Shown here: in pieces, positions 35,359-46,595 of the stretch
Layout of the letters: the number at the start of each line of letters is the position of its first letter
How positions within the stretch are numbered: position 1 is the stretch's first letter
Source: Piper betle
Taxonomy: Eukaryota > Streptophyta > Magnoliopsida > Piperales > Piperaceae
NCBI GenBank assembly: GCA_033002965.1
Contig: JAURVB010013190.1
Coordinates: 1 to 64,000 of the forward strand
Length of the DNA: 64,000 nucleotides
Reading direction: 5' to 3'
Notes under the pieces: generated by a model
What the model was told of the DNA's origin: nothing
What the model saw: the letters and a program-made list of their open reading frames with translations, nothing else
Database searches by the model: none
Position numbers and translations under genes: made by a program

Positions 35359-38082
35359 CTACCTCCTCATCAATATTCAATCCCAGCTTCAACATCCTGT
35401 GAATTCTCCCAGCAAAAGTATTGGGATCCTCCAAGCTAAACCCGGATGTGAGTAATGCCGTCTCAAACAGAAGCAACATCACAGCAAAAGTATTGGGATC
35501 CTCCAAGCTAAACCCGGATGTGAGTAATGCCGTCTCAAACAGAAGCAACACAAGATCCTTCACAGACTTGTCATTCTTGTCAGCCTCTGCTCTCTTCCTC
35601 AATTCCTCCATAATACCATTATCTGGGTTGATCTCCATTGTCTTCTTAGAAGACATGTAGGAGCTCATGCTGCTGTCTCTCAATGCCTGCGCCTTCATAA
35701 TCCTCTCCATGTTTGCACTCCATCCGTACTCACCGGTAACCAAGCAGCAAGGAGAGTCCACAATCCTGTCTGAGACTAACACTTTTTCAACCTTGTCACC
35801 GAGGATGTCCTTCATGATCTTACATAGACTTTCAAATGCTGCCTTCTTCTCTTCCTTTCTCTTCTTTTCCTCTTCTTCGTCGTCTTCGAGCTGCAGACCT
35901 TCCTTTGTGGCCGACACAAGCTTCTTCCCATCATACTCCTTGAGCTGACCAACTGCATATTCATCAATGGCATCGACCATATATAGGACCTCGTAACCTT
36001 TCTTCTTGAGTCTCTCCAGGAATGGTGAGTTCTCCACAGCTTTTCTGCTCTCTCCCGTGATGTAGTAGATGTCTTTCTGGCCATCCTTCATCCTTGTGAC
36101 GTAGTCTTTCAAGCTTGTCATCTCGTCGCCACTCTTAGTTGAGTGGTAGCGAAGCAAGTCAGCTATTTTCGCCCTGTTCTGGCTGTCCTCATGAATCCCA
36201 AGCTTCAAATTCTTGGAGAATGCTTCATAGAATTTGTTGTAATCCTCTTTGTTTTCGGCAATTTCACAGAACAATTCAAGGCATTTCTTGACAAGATTCT
36301 TTCTGATCACCTTCAGTATCTTGTTCTGTTGAAGCATCTCGCGAGAGATGTTGAGTGGTAGATCATCAGAATCCACAACACCCTTGACAAATCCCAAGTA
36401 CTCTGGGATGAGCTCCTCACAGTTGTCCATGATGAACACTCTCCGAACATAGAGCTTGATGTTGTTCATCTTCTTCCGTGTGTCGAAGAGATCAAATGGA
36501 GCTCTCTTTGGCACAAAGAGGATGGCTTTGAATTCAAGCTGTCCCTCAACTGAGAAATGTTTCACTGCAAGGTGGTCTTCCCAGTCATTGGTTAGGCTCT
36601 TGTAGAAGGAGGCATACTCCTCCTTGGTGATTTCCTCTGGCCTCCTCAACCAGATAGGTTTCTGCTTGTTGATCAAAGTCCATTCATGGCTGACTTCCTT
36701 CACCTTCTTCTTCTTGGGCTTAGACTCCTTGTCCTCAATAATCTCCTCCACATCACCCTCTTGTTCCTTCTTGGTCTCCTCGCTTTCATCATCACTGACC
36801 TCCTTCTCAGTTGTCTTCTCAGTCCAAAGGTAAATTGGGTAGCTGATGAACTCAGAGTGCTTCTTCACCAAGTCCTTGATCCTCCTCTCCTCGAGATATT
36901 CCAACTGCAAAGCCATAAAGTAGAATTCAGCAACTCTCAAGCATGTCATTACATTGCAAGTATACAACAATTAGATTAACATTGTCAATCACATGCCTGG
37001 TCTTCTTTTAGGAAGAGGGTGATCTTGGTTCCCCGACCCAGGGGCTCACCATTCACATCCATGGTCACGGTGAAGGATCCACCAGCTTGTGATTCCCAAA
37101 TGTACTGCGCATCATCGTTGTGCTTCGTCACGACGATGACCTTCTCGGCAACAAGATAAGCAGAGTAAAACCCAACGCCAAACTGCCCAATCATGCTGAC
37201 ATCGGCACCAGCCTGCAGAGCCTCCATGAACTCCTTGGTCCCGGACCTTGCAATTGTTCCTAAGTTGTTCACCAGGTCTGCCAACATATAAGCCATTTCA
37301 ATGTCAAAATATCTGATACAAGCACCATCCTCATAATTGAAGGCAAAATTACTGCTACCGGTACATAGCATATTAGTCAATGGATGAAAATACACATCGA
37401 TTGCATGCTTCCCATATTATAGCTGTCACAAACGACATCAAAGCAGTACAGAACCTTTAAATACCATCTTCTACTTATTTTCATAAAAAGTATAAATACA
37501 AAAGAACAGAAAAAGTAACAATTGAGACCAAGTTCACAACATCACACATTAGAAGAAGGAAAAGACCTTTATAAAAATCACAAAACCAGTTTTTAACCAA
37601 TTTACGCAGCACCTTATCACACTCAAAGTGAAAAATTGATCTATTATATATCATACTGCAATCTATCAGCAAAAAGTACAATCAAGACACGAGTCCTAAA
37701 TTATCAATAACCACAACTCAGTAACCACGGCAAACCATATGATCAGCAAATAGTAAACAGAAAAATGCTTAGAGAGAGAAAGGAGAGAAGGTATACCGGA
37801 TTTGGTCATGCCGATGCCGCTATCAATGATAGACAGCGTCTTGTTAATCTTATCAGGAACAATACGTATGAAGAGCTCCGGCTGGGCATCGAGCCTGCTC
37901 TTGTCGGTCAAGCTCTCGAACCTGATCTTGTCCAGGGCGTCGGAGGAGTTGCTGATGAGCTCACGGAGGAAGATCTCCTTGTTGCTGTAGAAGGTGTTGA
38001 TGATCAAACTGAGCAGCTGGTTGATCTCGGCTTGGAAGGCGAAGGTCTCAACGTCACCTCCACCCATCTGCACGTCCGCCAT
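35243..38082 (-). CDS. HSP90: Cytosolic HSP90 with duplicated helix and TRIM-derived C-terminus
   Basis: ATP-dependent cytosolic chaperone. Exons: 38082-37797, 37277-36997 and 36904-35243 (742 codons as it stands). The first intron is GT-AG; the second has a GC donor (CAG|GCATGT). Exon 1 starts [20 protein letters not shown] and carries the GHKL ATP site ([19 protein letters not shown]). Exon 2 has [17 protein letters not shown]. Exon 3 has the acidic linker, the middle domain with [16 protein letters not shown], and the C-terminal dimerisation domain. Two lesions are specific to this copy. A 72-bp in-frame tandem duplication (35411-35550) repeats [25 protein letters not shown] insertion then replaces the MEEVD tail with 37 foreign residues. 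The remaining frame is intact. Such a protein should keep ATPase and client domains but lose TPR cochaperone docking and perhaps dimerisation. Confidence 0.92.
35411..35550. repeat. 72-bp in-frame tandem duplication inside HSP90
   Basis: A 68-bp block starting AGCAAAAGTATTGGGATCCT occurs at 35411-35478 and again at 35483-35550 with no mismatch seen, separated by TCAC. It adds 24 residues to the last helices of the C-terminal dimerisation domain. Confidence 0.93.
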
Positions 38083-38131
38083 TATTAATACTATTACGTA
38101 TAGATAACAGCCACAAGTAGAGGAGTGCTTG

Positions 38132-38138
38132 TATATAG
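38132..38138 (-). promoter_or_regulatory. Candidate TATA box of HSP90
   Basis: On the minus strand GCCTATATACAAGC lies about 50 bp upstream of the ATG at 38082. That would give a leader of roughly 20-25 nt, which is short but possible. Confidence 0.4.
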
Positions 38139-38142
38139 GCTA

Positions 38143-41100
38143 CTCGCGGTTGCCGTCCGAAGTGAAGATGAATGGAAGATGTGAATCAGATTAGATTGCG
38201 TAAAAAGAAGAGCTGCCGTTGCTGTTATGCGTCCGTCGTCGCGGAGTAGGGAGTGTAGGGTGGAGATGGATACATATAGGTGGGGGAAGTTGGATTCTGG
38301 AGAGCTCGAAGAGGTTGGATATTTTTCCAGAGAAGAGGTGTGAGGGTAGAAGAGTTGGGGATGGTGGGGAAGGTTCTTGTGATTTCTGGTGCATGGTCGA
38401 GGTCGGCTCCGTCGTCCGCACGTCAAAGGCTCGATCATCCGTGTGAAGTGTTTGTAAATTTAAGGTTGTAAGCCGTCGATTATATTATTTATTATTATTT
38501 TTATCATTTATTATTATCGTATCCTACAATTCTTGACCATTTGTCACCGCGGACTTCTAATTGTCCTGACTGATAAATAGTTAATAAATTAAGAAATTTT
38601 GATTTAAGCATAACTCTTTGACCACTTAAAACCTATTTTAAAATCACAAAACTTCACCATATATTTATGTTAAAATAGCCTTTAAAAATATATAATAATA
38701 TAAAATTTTAATTAGTTATATTAATAATAATTATAATGTCTATTTATATAAGTTATTAATACTAATTTTTTACTGCTAAATAAACAACTACTTAATTAAA
38801 ATGACAAATCAGCAAACCGGTAATGACAAAGGCTTTTGCAATTATCATTTTAAAATAAAAATTGTGTGGTTAAATTTATTATTTTTTTAAAAAATAATAA
38901 AATAATTAATTATTTTATTCCAATTTAATTTGAAAAGTTTGATAAAATAGTAAACCAACCAACAACTTGTACTCAATAAATTGGCCTACACAATATTTGA
39001 AATTTCTTTTAATATATTTTTTAACTTAATGAAGATTATTTTTTAAATTGATTTTGATATTTAAAGATTTGTTTTCATTTATTCTTGTCAAAAAAATTAA
39101 AATTTTATAATGTAATAGATTTTGTTAATGTGGGTATAATTATATACATTTGAATATTTTTCTAATAATAATTTAAAACAACAATATTAAATTAAGCATC
39201 AATTACATGCATATGCATTAAAATTATTTAAAATTTGTTAATATACTAGATATTAATGTAATCTTGAATTTACATGAAGAATAAAAAATAGACAATATAA
39301 AAAATTATTTTTATTAAAAATAGTGAGGTTAATTTTTATTAACAATGTTCATGAGGAGTAATTTTTATATAACTATGAATTATGAAAACTAATGTATTTT
39401 TCGATTCATACTTATCAGAAAATATGGGCTACCAAATTTAATATTATCGTGGGTTCAAATAAAAAAACTCTCTTCAAATTTAGTACAGAATATTGAAAGA
39501 CCAGCGGAATATGCAAACTAGATATGAAATTTAATTTAATTATCTTTATCAAAAATAAAAGATCTTGAATAAAAAATCAATATACAAATAAAAATTTTCA
39601 TTTGGCCAAATATCCGCAACTGAGAATGATTAACATCAACATTATGTGAGCCCATTCATCTTAGTTGAAACAATTTTTTTTAAAAAATGCAAATCTGGCC
39701 ACTTTTGGTTGTGGAGGCCGAATCAAGATTAACCTTTGCTTACCAATAAGTCATGCCAGACATTATTTTAAAAAATGTAAAGTACGGAGCATTTTTTTAT
39801 AAAAAAATTACATTTCAAAATAATTCCCTACTTAATCTTAGGAGAAAAAATACCAAGAATCATGAAATGATAAGAAACAACCATAAATTGCGAATACAGT
39901 CTTGTACTATAATTTAATCGTAATTTGATCTTAGTGAAAAAAAATTTCCTTAAAAAAGCGATAAAAAATAATATAATTACTCACAAAAAACAAAATCCAA
40001 TGTATATTCATCAAATTATTGAAAATTGGCTGTTATCAAACAAAAAGGCACACAAGATTAGGTTAAGAGCACATACTAACCAACCAATCTTGTCCCCCCC
40101 AAAAAAAAGTTTTCATGTATATTTGTTTTCCGCACCAAGACCAATAATTTGCAAAAAATTTCGACCACCAAAAAGTACATACCAGCAATATGCTTGCTTG
40201 GACTTCAAGTATAGCACTTTCCTCTCAGACTGCACCGATAGTATACTAAAGCTGTCTTAATCAGATTCTTTTTCAAGTAAAATATGATCAATTTGTTAAG
40301 TAAATTGCGGTTGGCTGATTGTTTTAGACTCATATTTGCATTTCTTGGGCCCCAACTAAATTTATAATCATACAAAAGTGTAACCTACAGAAACAGGTTT
40401 TGTGATCTCAGAACATTAATTTCCCACCCCTTTTTGTTGAGCCTTTTGGGCCCTATCTAAGTTTCAAAATTATTGTTAAGCCATTTAGGCTTTGAATTTA
40501 AACAATAAAAGTAAAATCGTAATAGGTATCACGAGTATTTTTTAATTAAAAATTAATTTAAAAAATAAGACTGTCATTAACTTATATATAAATTACGAAC
40601 AATATTTACGTGGAACAAACCTAACACGTCCGTCCAACCCAACAAAAATAAAATCTCTTTCTTTCCTGACGAAGGCAACTTACTCAGGCCTCGTTTGCAC
40701 CACTTCCCCAGATACCAAGGCCCACCTTCGGGCCCAAGAACTCCCAGCTGAAAAGCAGCGTTCACCTAACCATACTTTTATGTCACAGACAAGTGACAGT
40801 GTCTATAATATTATTATTGTTATTTTCACCTTTTTTTATAAATATCATATACTAAAATATCATTCTTACTCGGGAAGTAAAAGACGATTCCTTTGGCAAA
40901 ACATGACTTAAATAAATAGTAAACAGTTTGCGTTGAGCAACTATTTTCATTGTAAAAAATAAAACGTTCTAATAATTTATATATCCATCAGCTTGAAATC
41001 AGAAAGTTCATGAAACGCATAGGTTGCGTCATTCGCTCCACCCTTGGTATATTAATCCTTTTATTTGAAAATATTAAAATTTGAAAATTCATTAAAATTA

Positions 41101-41663
41101 AAAAAGTTTTTTATTCTTATATATTGTGCAAATTGCATTCAGAACACAGTTCTAGCATCTTTCATAAAAAACGTCCTTGCAAGGGCCGAATTACATTTCT
41201 AAAAAATTATTCCAAAACTTTTTGAAACTATCACTGAATTTTTGTTTTTTTAGCAAGTGATTGGTGGTGTGCAATCTCATCAGCGGAGATGTCCGTTCTG
41301 TCAATGCAAGGCTAATGTGAAGTTTTTTAATTTTTAAATATGTTTAATTTTCTTGAAATTATACGAAAAAAATGTAAAATATAGAAATAAAAAATTTTCT
41401 TATATTTGGATGTCTTAAATTAAATTAAAAAAATAATTTCACTCAAAATAACTCTATATAACACTTTTACATATCAGTATTTTCTTATAAAAAATTTTAA
41501 AAAAATTAAAGAAATTAAGAAGGCATTCAACTTGTTCATTTCCTCCCTTCTTTATTGTTTGCTGATACTAGTAGTGGTAATTAAGGGAGGATATAAATAT
41601 GCACGCACACACACGTGAACATGCAGCAAAGAAGTACCTGAGATCAAGGTGCCGGGTTGTCTA
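38143..41663. other. HSP90 upstream region and AT-rich spacer
   Basis: 38143-38460 is moderately GC and would be the HSP90 promoter. From 38470 to 41660 the DNA is strongly AT-rich. I see no gene, RNA or bounded mobile element. A short minus-strand open frame at 40577-40765 has no recognisable motif. Confidence 0.5.
38369..38376. promoter_or_regulatory. Candidate heat-shock element upstream of HSP90
   Basis: GAAGGTTC matches two inverted units of the nGAAnnTTCn heat-shock element, about 290 bp upstream of the start codon. Only two units are clear, so it is a weak site by sequence. Confidence 0.3.
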
Positions 41664-41852
41664 TGTTAGGAATGTATAATTGAATGTAATGAATGTAATG
41701 TTTGGAATGTATAAGGGAGGGCATTTCTATAAATATCTTTGAATTTCAAAATTAGGAATGTTGAGTATCTTGCTCGTCAAGTCATGTAATTATAAAACCC
41801 TCCTTGTATTGCTGTAATGCCTCCTTCTTAATGAAATGTTCAATTGTTCACA
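41664..41852 (+). repeat. Copia 5' LTR
   Basis: Begins TGTTAGGAATGTATAATTGA and ends CAATTGTTCACA. Differs from the 3' LTR at two sites seen in a 189-bp alignment. Confidence 0.95.
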
Positions 41853-42057
41853 TGGTACCAGAGCATCAAGATCTTTGCTTCCGCTTCTTTCTTCAAGGTC
41901 TTCGCTTCTCCCTTTTGAGCAAAGTGTTTTCAATCTTCAAAACATCCGGCAAGGAGCAGAACACTCTGTTCTTCGGCAAGAAGCAGAACACTCTGTTCTT
42001 CGGTGAACTTTTCTGTTTTTGCTGATACTTCATTCTTTGTTATTGACATTGAAAGCT

Positions 42058-43461
42058 ATGGCTTCAAATTCTTTTGGTGAATCTCATCAGTCTGCTGTTT
42101 TAGAATCCACTATCGACTCTTCCTTGGCTGATCATGTCATGTCATATCCATGGTTTCCTACATTTACTTCTCATCAAGTCGCTGGGCAGTCATCTGCATC
42201 CAGTTCAATTAATTCACAATGCTTGATAAAATTTCCTTATCCTATCCATGTTCATGCACCTTCTTATGTTACTCTTCGGCTTAATGCAAAGAACTATCTA
42301 ATGTGGGAATCTCAGATTACAAATTTAATTGAATCTCAAGGATGCATTGGTTTTTTGGATGGTACAATTCCATCACCACCTCAAACTATCATTCATCAGT
42401 TGCCTGATTCTACTACACAAGTCATGCCAAACTCTAATTACTGTGCTTGGAAAAGAACTGATAAACTGATTAAAGGATGGATTCTTGGTACTTTAAGTGA
42501 AGAAATCTTAGCTCAAGTTATTGGAATTGATTCTGCTGCTGATGTTTGGAATGCCTTAAAGTCTAAGTTTGTTAAGGCAACGATGGATAGGGAACTTGCT
42601 CTAAATCATCAGATGCAAATTCTAAAGCGTGAACAATATGTCTCTCTTGATGACTATCTCTCCAAGTACAAAACAATTTGTGATGAACTTGCTGCAATTG
42701 GAAAGCCCCTATCTGATGATCGGAAATCTTTTTGGATGATAAATGGACTTGGAACAAACTATCAAATGTTTACAACCATGATTCTCAGACCACCTCTACC
42801 TGACTATTCTGAAATTCTATCCATGTTACACAGTTATGAGTCTCGGATTCTTCTTCAATCTAGTCCTGATGTTGTATCTCCAGTTGCATTTGCAGCTCAT
42901 AAAAGCCTGAAATCCAACTCAGTTTCTTCAGTTTTCTCTTCTGACAAGAGAGGTTTTGCTCCAGCTACTACCTCCATACACACAACACAATTCTCACCAA
43001 CTTCAAATGCAGTGGCTTTTGGTCCTAAGCAACCTATTCGAAATGAGGAAGAATTAAAGGAAGCACTTAGGGTTTTCAAGACAATCTGTCAAATTTGTCT
43101 CAAACCTGGTCACACTGCTCATAAGTGTTTCAAAAGATTTAACAAGGATTTTCGAGTTCCATCTCTTCAGTCTGATCCCAAAGCTGTTCAGCAAGCACTC
43201 AGTGCTCTTCAAATTAAGACTGATGATGTTAATCAATGGCTTCCTGACTCAGGTGCGTCATCTCATATGACTCCTTTTCTGCATATCTTTGACACTTATA
43301 CAACTTATCCTGGCTTTGAAAGTGTTTTAATTGGAAATGGAAACAAGCTGCCTATTCAGAATATTGGTCATGTTACTCTTACTACTTCGTCTGGATCTAT
43401 TACTTTAAAGAATGTTCTACATGTTCCTGATCTGAAGCAAAACTTATTATCAATCAGTTAG
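42058..43461 (+). CDS. Copia GAG and protease part of the polyprotein
   Basis: The start at ATG 42058 (MASNSFGESHQS) is preferred over an upstream in-frame ATG at 42019. The capsid-type domain contains KNYLMWESQI and the VWNALKSKFV region typical of plant copia GAG. A CCHC zinc knuckle (CQICLKPGHTAHKC) is followed by the aspartic protease site WLPDSGASSHMTP. The frame ends at an amber TAG (43459-43461) right after LKQNLLSIS. The next open stretch continues in the same frame with no shift, so a single substitution interrupts one polyprotein. Confidence 0.9.
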   Translation: MASNSFGESHQSAVLESTIDSSLADHVMSYPWFPTFTSHQVAGQSSASSSINSQCLIKFPYPIHVHAPSYVTLRLNAKNYLMWESQITNLIESQGCIGFLDGTIPSPPQTIIHQLPDSTTQVMPNSNYCAWKRTDKLIKGWILGTLSEEILAQVIGIDSAADVWNALKSKFVKATMDRELALNHQMQILKREQYVSLDDYLSKYKTICDELAAIGKPLSDDRKSFWMINGLGTNYQMFTTMILRPPLPDYSEILSMLHSYESRILLQSSPDVVSPVAFAAHKSLKSNSVSSVFSSDKRGFAPATTSIHTTQFSPTSNAVAFGPKQPIRNEEELKEALRVFKTICQICLKPGHTAHKCFKRFNKDFRVPSLQSDPKAVQQALSALQIKTDDVNQWLPDSGASSHMTPFLHIFDTYTTYPGFESVLIGNGNKLPIQNIGHVTLTTSSGSITLKNVLHVPDLKQNLLSIS

Positions 43462-46416
43462 TTTACAACTGACTTCAATTGTGTTTTTCAATTTACTCCT
43501 ACTGGTTTTACTGTTACTAACAGAGGGAGTGGACGAATGATTCTTGAAGGATCTAAAGCTGGTGGTCTCTACAAGATTCATCAGTTTCAGCATTTTGGCT
43601 ATTATTCCAGCAAACTTCAAAAACCAACTCTGTCTCTCTGGCATTCTAGATTGGGGCATTGTTCTGCTGATGTACTTTTGAAGCTCAAAAATCAACTCTT
43701 AATAGATTTTGAGAATGCAGATGAATCTTCTTTTGTTTGTTCTAGTTGTCAGCTAGCAAAGTCTACTCGATTACCCTTCTCAAACAGTCCAACTAGTTGC
43801 ATTAATCCTTTTGATAAAGTACATTGTGATCTTTGGGGTCCAGCTCCTATTGTTTCTATTGACAATTTTCGCTACTATGTCATATTTGTTGATGATTGCA
43901 CAAGGTTCACATGGTTCTATCCTTTACGCAATAAGTCAGATTTTTATTCTGTTTTTCTAGCCTTTGATATGTATGTTCAACGCCAATTTTCTACACATAT
44001 TAAGTGTTTACAATCTGATGGTGGTGGTGAATTCATGTCTGCCAAAATGCAATCCTATTGTTCGTCTAATGGTATAATTCATCAAGTTTCTTGTCCACAT
44101 ACACCTCAGCAGAATGGTAGGGCTGAAAGAAGGCATCGCACAATTGTTGAAGTTGGACTGTCCTTAATGTTTCATAGTGATGTTCCATCTTCTTTTTGGA
44201 CACAAAGTTTCTCCACAGCAGTTTATCTTATGAATAGAAGACCTTCATCTGTTTTAAAAGAGAACATTTCGCCTTATTTTGCCTTGTTCAAACAACAACC
44301 TAACTACTCATTGTTTAAAGTTTTCGGATGCTCCTGTTATCCTTCTTTAAGGTCTCAAAATGCTCACAAGTTTTTGCCAAGGTCTTTGCCTTGTGTTTTT
44401 CTTGGCTACAGATCTCACTACAAGGGCTACCTTTGTTATCACATTCCTTCCAAGAAGTTTTTTACTTCTCGAGATGTTCTCTTTGATGAACAAAATTTTC
44501 CTTACAAGTCTGTTTCTCAGGAAAAGATTGCTCGTCGTGTTCCACTTACCTCAGATATTTCAACTTACATGGATTTGATTCCCTTCACAATCACTCAATC
44601 AGATCCTATTCCTTCTTCTGCTGTCATTCCATCATCTTCTTCACAGTCATCTCCTGTTTTGCTTTATCCACATTCCTCTGAATTCTCAGTCCCTACAGCT
44701 GTTTGTTCATCTTCCACTCCTACTTCTCCTCATCCTAGTCATGATCATTCAGTGCTTCCTGACAAACCTCGTCACTCCATGGTCACCAGGTCTCAGTTAG
44801 GTGTTGTTAAACCTAATCCAAAATATGCCCTAATGGTTAACACAAAACCTGATCACATTGCTCTTGAACCTCAGACTATTAAAGAAGCTCTTGATCATCC
44901 TGGTTGGCTACAAGCTATGAAAGAAGAACTTCAGGCTTTAGAGGAAAATAACACATGGGAGTTAGTTCCAAAATCTTCTGACATGAATGTTATAGGAACA
45001 AAGTGGGTTTTTCGTGTCAAATACAATGCAGATGATACAATTGATCGTTTTAAAGCACGACTTGTTGCAAAAGGGTTCAATCAGCATGGAGTAGATTTTT
45101 CTGAAACTTTTTCACCTGTTGTTAAACCAGCAACTATTCGCACTGTTCTTTCTCTTGCTGCAGTCAAGAAATGGAAAATTTGCCAATTCGATGTTAAAAA
45201 TGCTTTTTTACAAGGAGAGCTTCAGGAAACTATTTATGTTTCTCAACCACCAGGATTTAAACACTCAGTTCATAAATCCTATGTTTGCAAGCTAAATAAA
45301 GCCTTATATGGTTTGAAACAAGCTCCACGTGCCTGGTTTGATAAATTCAGCTCTTTCTTGCTCTCACAAGGGTTTCATTCTAGCATTGCTGATCCTTCTC
45401 TGTTTGTTCTTAAAAAGGATGGCGATTTGGTTGTCCTACTTCTATATGTAGATGATATGTTAATCACAGGGAATTCTTCTCCTCTACTTGATCGATTTTT
45501 ACAAGAACTGAATACTGCATTTGCAATGAAAAATCTTGGTCATGTCCACTATTTTCTTGGGATTCAGGTTCAATCTTTGCCTGATGGTCTTTTCTTGTCT
45601 CAACAACGATATGCTCTTTCCCTTTTAAAGAAGGCAGGTCTTCTTGATGCCAAATCTCTCTCAACTCCAATTGCCTATAAGCTTCAACCACCAGACAATT
45701 CTCCTCCATTTCATGATCCCACTTTGTATAGGCAACTTGTTGGATCTCTTCAATATCTTACCTTTACTCGACCTGACATTTCTTTTGCTGTAAATTCTGT
45801 CTGTCAACACATGCAGCAACCAACTGATTTCCATTTTTCCCAAGTAAAGAGGATTCTTAGATATGTAAAAGGCACCATTGATCATGGTCAATTTTTATCC
45901 TCTCACACTGATTTCTCTCTTCGTGCCTATTCTGATTCTGATTGGGCTGGTTGTGCTCAAACACGGCGGTCTACCACTGGTTTTTGTACCTTTCTTGGTG
46001 CCAATTGCATCTCCTGGTCTGCCAAGAAACAACCAACTGTTTCTCGTAGTAGCACTGAAGCAGAATATCGTGCTATGGCCATCACTGCTGCTGAAATTAC
46101 TTGGTTGTTATATCTTCTCACTGATCTTCATATCTCACAATCGTCTTGTCCAATTCTATTCTGTGATAATCTTAGTGCCTTACAATTAACTGTAAATCCT
46201 GTTTTTCATGCTCGTTCCAAACACATCGAAATTGATTATCATTATGTTAGGGAACAGGTTGCCTTGCACAAATTACAAACTCAGCATGTTTCTTCATCAG
46301 ATCAGCTGGCTGATATGTTCACCAAGGCCTTGCTGTTTTGTCCTTTCTCTGCCAACGTTTTCAAGCTCGGCATTGTATCTCTGTCTCGCTTGAGGGGGGA
46401 TGTTAGGAATGTATAA
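43462..46416 (+). CDS. Copia integrase, reverse transcriptase and RNase H part
   Basis: Same frame as the GAG part, running to TAA 46414-46416 inside the 3' LTR. It has the pre-integrase motif LWHSRLGHC, a zinc-binding HHCC region (CSSCQLAKSTRLPF) and the integrase DDE core: HCDLWGP, LQSDGGGEF, and PHTPQQNGRAERRHRTI with the catalytic Glu. The reverse transcriptase shows GTKWVFRVKYN, RLVAKGFNQ, FDVKNAFLQGEL and the YVDD box (LLLYVDDMLITGN). RNase H shows SDSDWAGC and SRSSTEAEYRAMA, and the tail ADMFTKAL is present. No stop or frameshift is visible beyond the upstream amber. The part after 43461 has its own ATG only at 43537. Confidence 0.92.
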   Translation, partial: FTTDFNCVFQFTPTGFTVTNRGSGRMILEGSKAGGLYKIHQFQHFGYYSSKLQKPTLSLWHSRLGHCSADVLLKLKNQLLIDFENADESSFVCSSCQLAKSTRLPFSNSPTSCINPFDKVHCDLWGPAPIVSIDNFRYYVIFVDDCTRFTWFYPLRNKSDFYSVFLAFDMYVQRQFSTHIKCLQSDGGGEFMSAKMQSYCSSNGIIHQVSCPHTPQQNGRAERRHRTIVEVGLSLMFHSDVPSSFWTQSFSTAVYLMNRRPSSVLKENISPYFALFKQQPNYSLFKVFGCSCYPSLRSQNAHKFLPRSLPCVFLGYRSHYKGYLCYHIPSKKFFTSRDVLFDEQNFPYKSVSQEKIARRVPLTSDISTYMDLIPFTITQSDPIPSSAVIPSSSSQSSPVLLYPHSSEFSVPTAVCSSSTPTSPHPSHDHSVLPDKPRHSMVTRSQLGVVKPNPKYALMVNTKPDHIALEPQTIKEALDHPGWLQAMKEELQALEENNTWELVPKSSDMNVIGTKWVFRVKYNADDTIDRFKARLVAKGFNQHGVDFSETFSPVVKPATIRTVLSLAAVKKWKICQFDVKNAFLQGELQETIYVSQPPGFKHSVHKSYVCKLNKALYGLKQAPRAWFDKFSSFLLSQGFHSSIADPSLFVLKKDGDLVVLLLYVDDMLITGNSSPLLDRFLQELNTAFAMKNLGHVHYFLGIQVQSLPDGLFLSQQRYALSLLKKAGLLDAKSLSTPIAYKLQPPDNSPPFHDPTLYRQLVGSLQYLTFTRPDISFAVNSVCQHMQQPTDFHFSQVKRILRYVKGTIDHGQFLSSHTDFSLRAYSDSDWAGCAQTRRSTTGFCTFLGANCISWSAKKQPTVSRSSTEAEYRAMAITAAEITWLLYLLTDLHISQSSCPILFCDNLSALQLTVNPVFHARSKHIEIDYHYVREQVALHKLQTQHVSSSDQLADMFTKALLFCPFSANVFKLGIVSLSRLRGDVRNV

Positions 46417-46589
46417 TTAAATGTAATGAATGTAATGTTTGGAATGTATAAGGGAGGGCATTTCTGTAAATATCTTTGAATTTCAAAATTAGGAATGTTG
46501 AGTATCTTGCTCGTCAAGTCATGTAATTATAAAACCCTCCTTGTATTGCTGTAATGCCTCCTTCTTAATGAAATGTTCAATTGTTCACA
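46401..46589 (+). repeat. Copia 3' LTR
   Basis: Begins TGTTAGGAATGTATAATTAA and ends CAATTGTTCACA; the target duplication GTCTA follows. Confidence 0.95.
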
Positions 46590-46595
46590 GTCTAG

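Larger units (their letters stand above)
41664..46589 (+). mobile_element. Ty1/copia LTR retrotransposon, nearly complete
   Basis: The element is 4.93 kb. It has 189-bp LTRs (41664-41852 and 46401-46589) that differ at only two positions seen (41680s A/G and 41730 A/G). The 5-bp target duplication is GTCTA (41659-41663 and 46590-46594). A Met-tRNA-type primer site (TGGTACCAGAGC, 41853-41864) directly follows the 5' LTR, and the polypurine tract TTGAGGGGGGA directly precedes the 3' LTR. The domain order GAG, protease, integrase, reverse transcriptase, RNase H is the copia order. Short LTRs and compact size suggest the Ale-like group (inference). It sits one base beyond the stop codon of the NIP5;1-like exon on the opposite strand. 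Confidence 0.95.

Noticed and set aside
35812..36979. Additional open frames overlapping HSP90 exon 3
   Set aside because: Out-of-frame or antisense shadows of the highly conserved HSP90 coding sequence.
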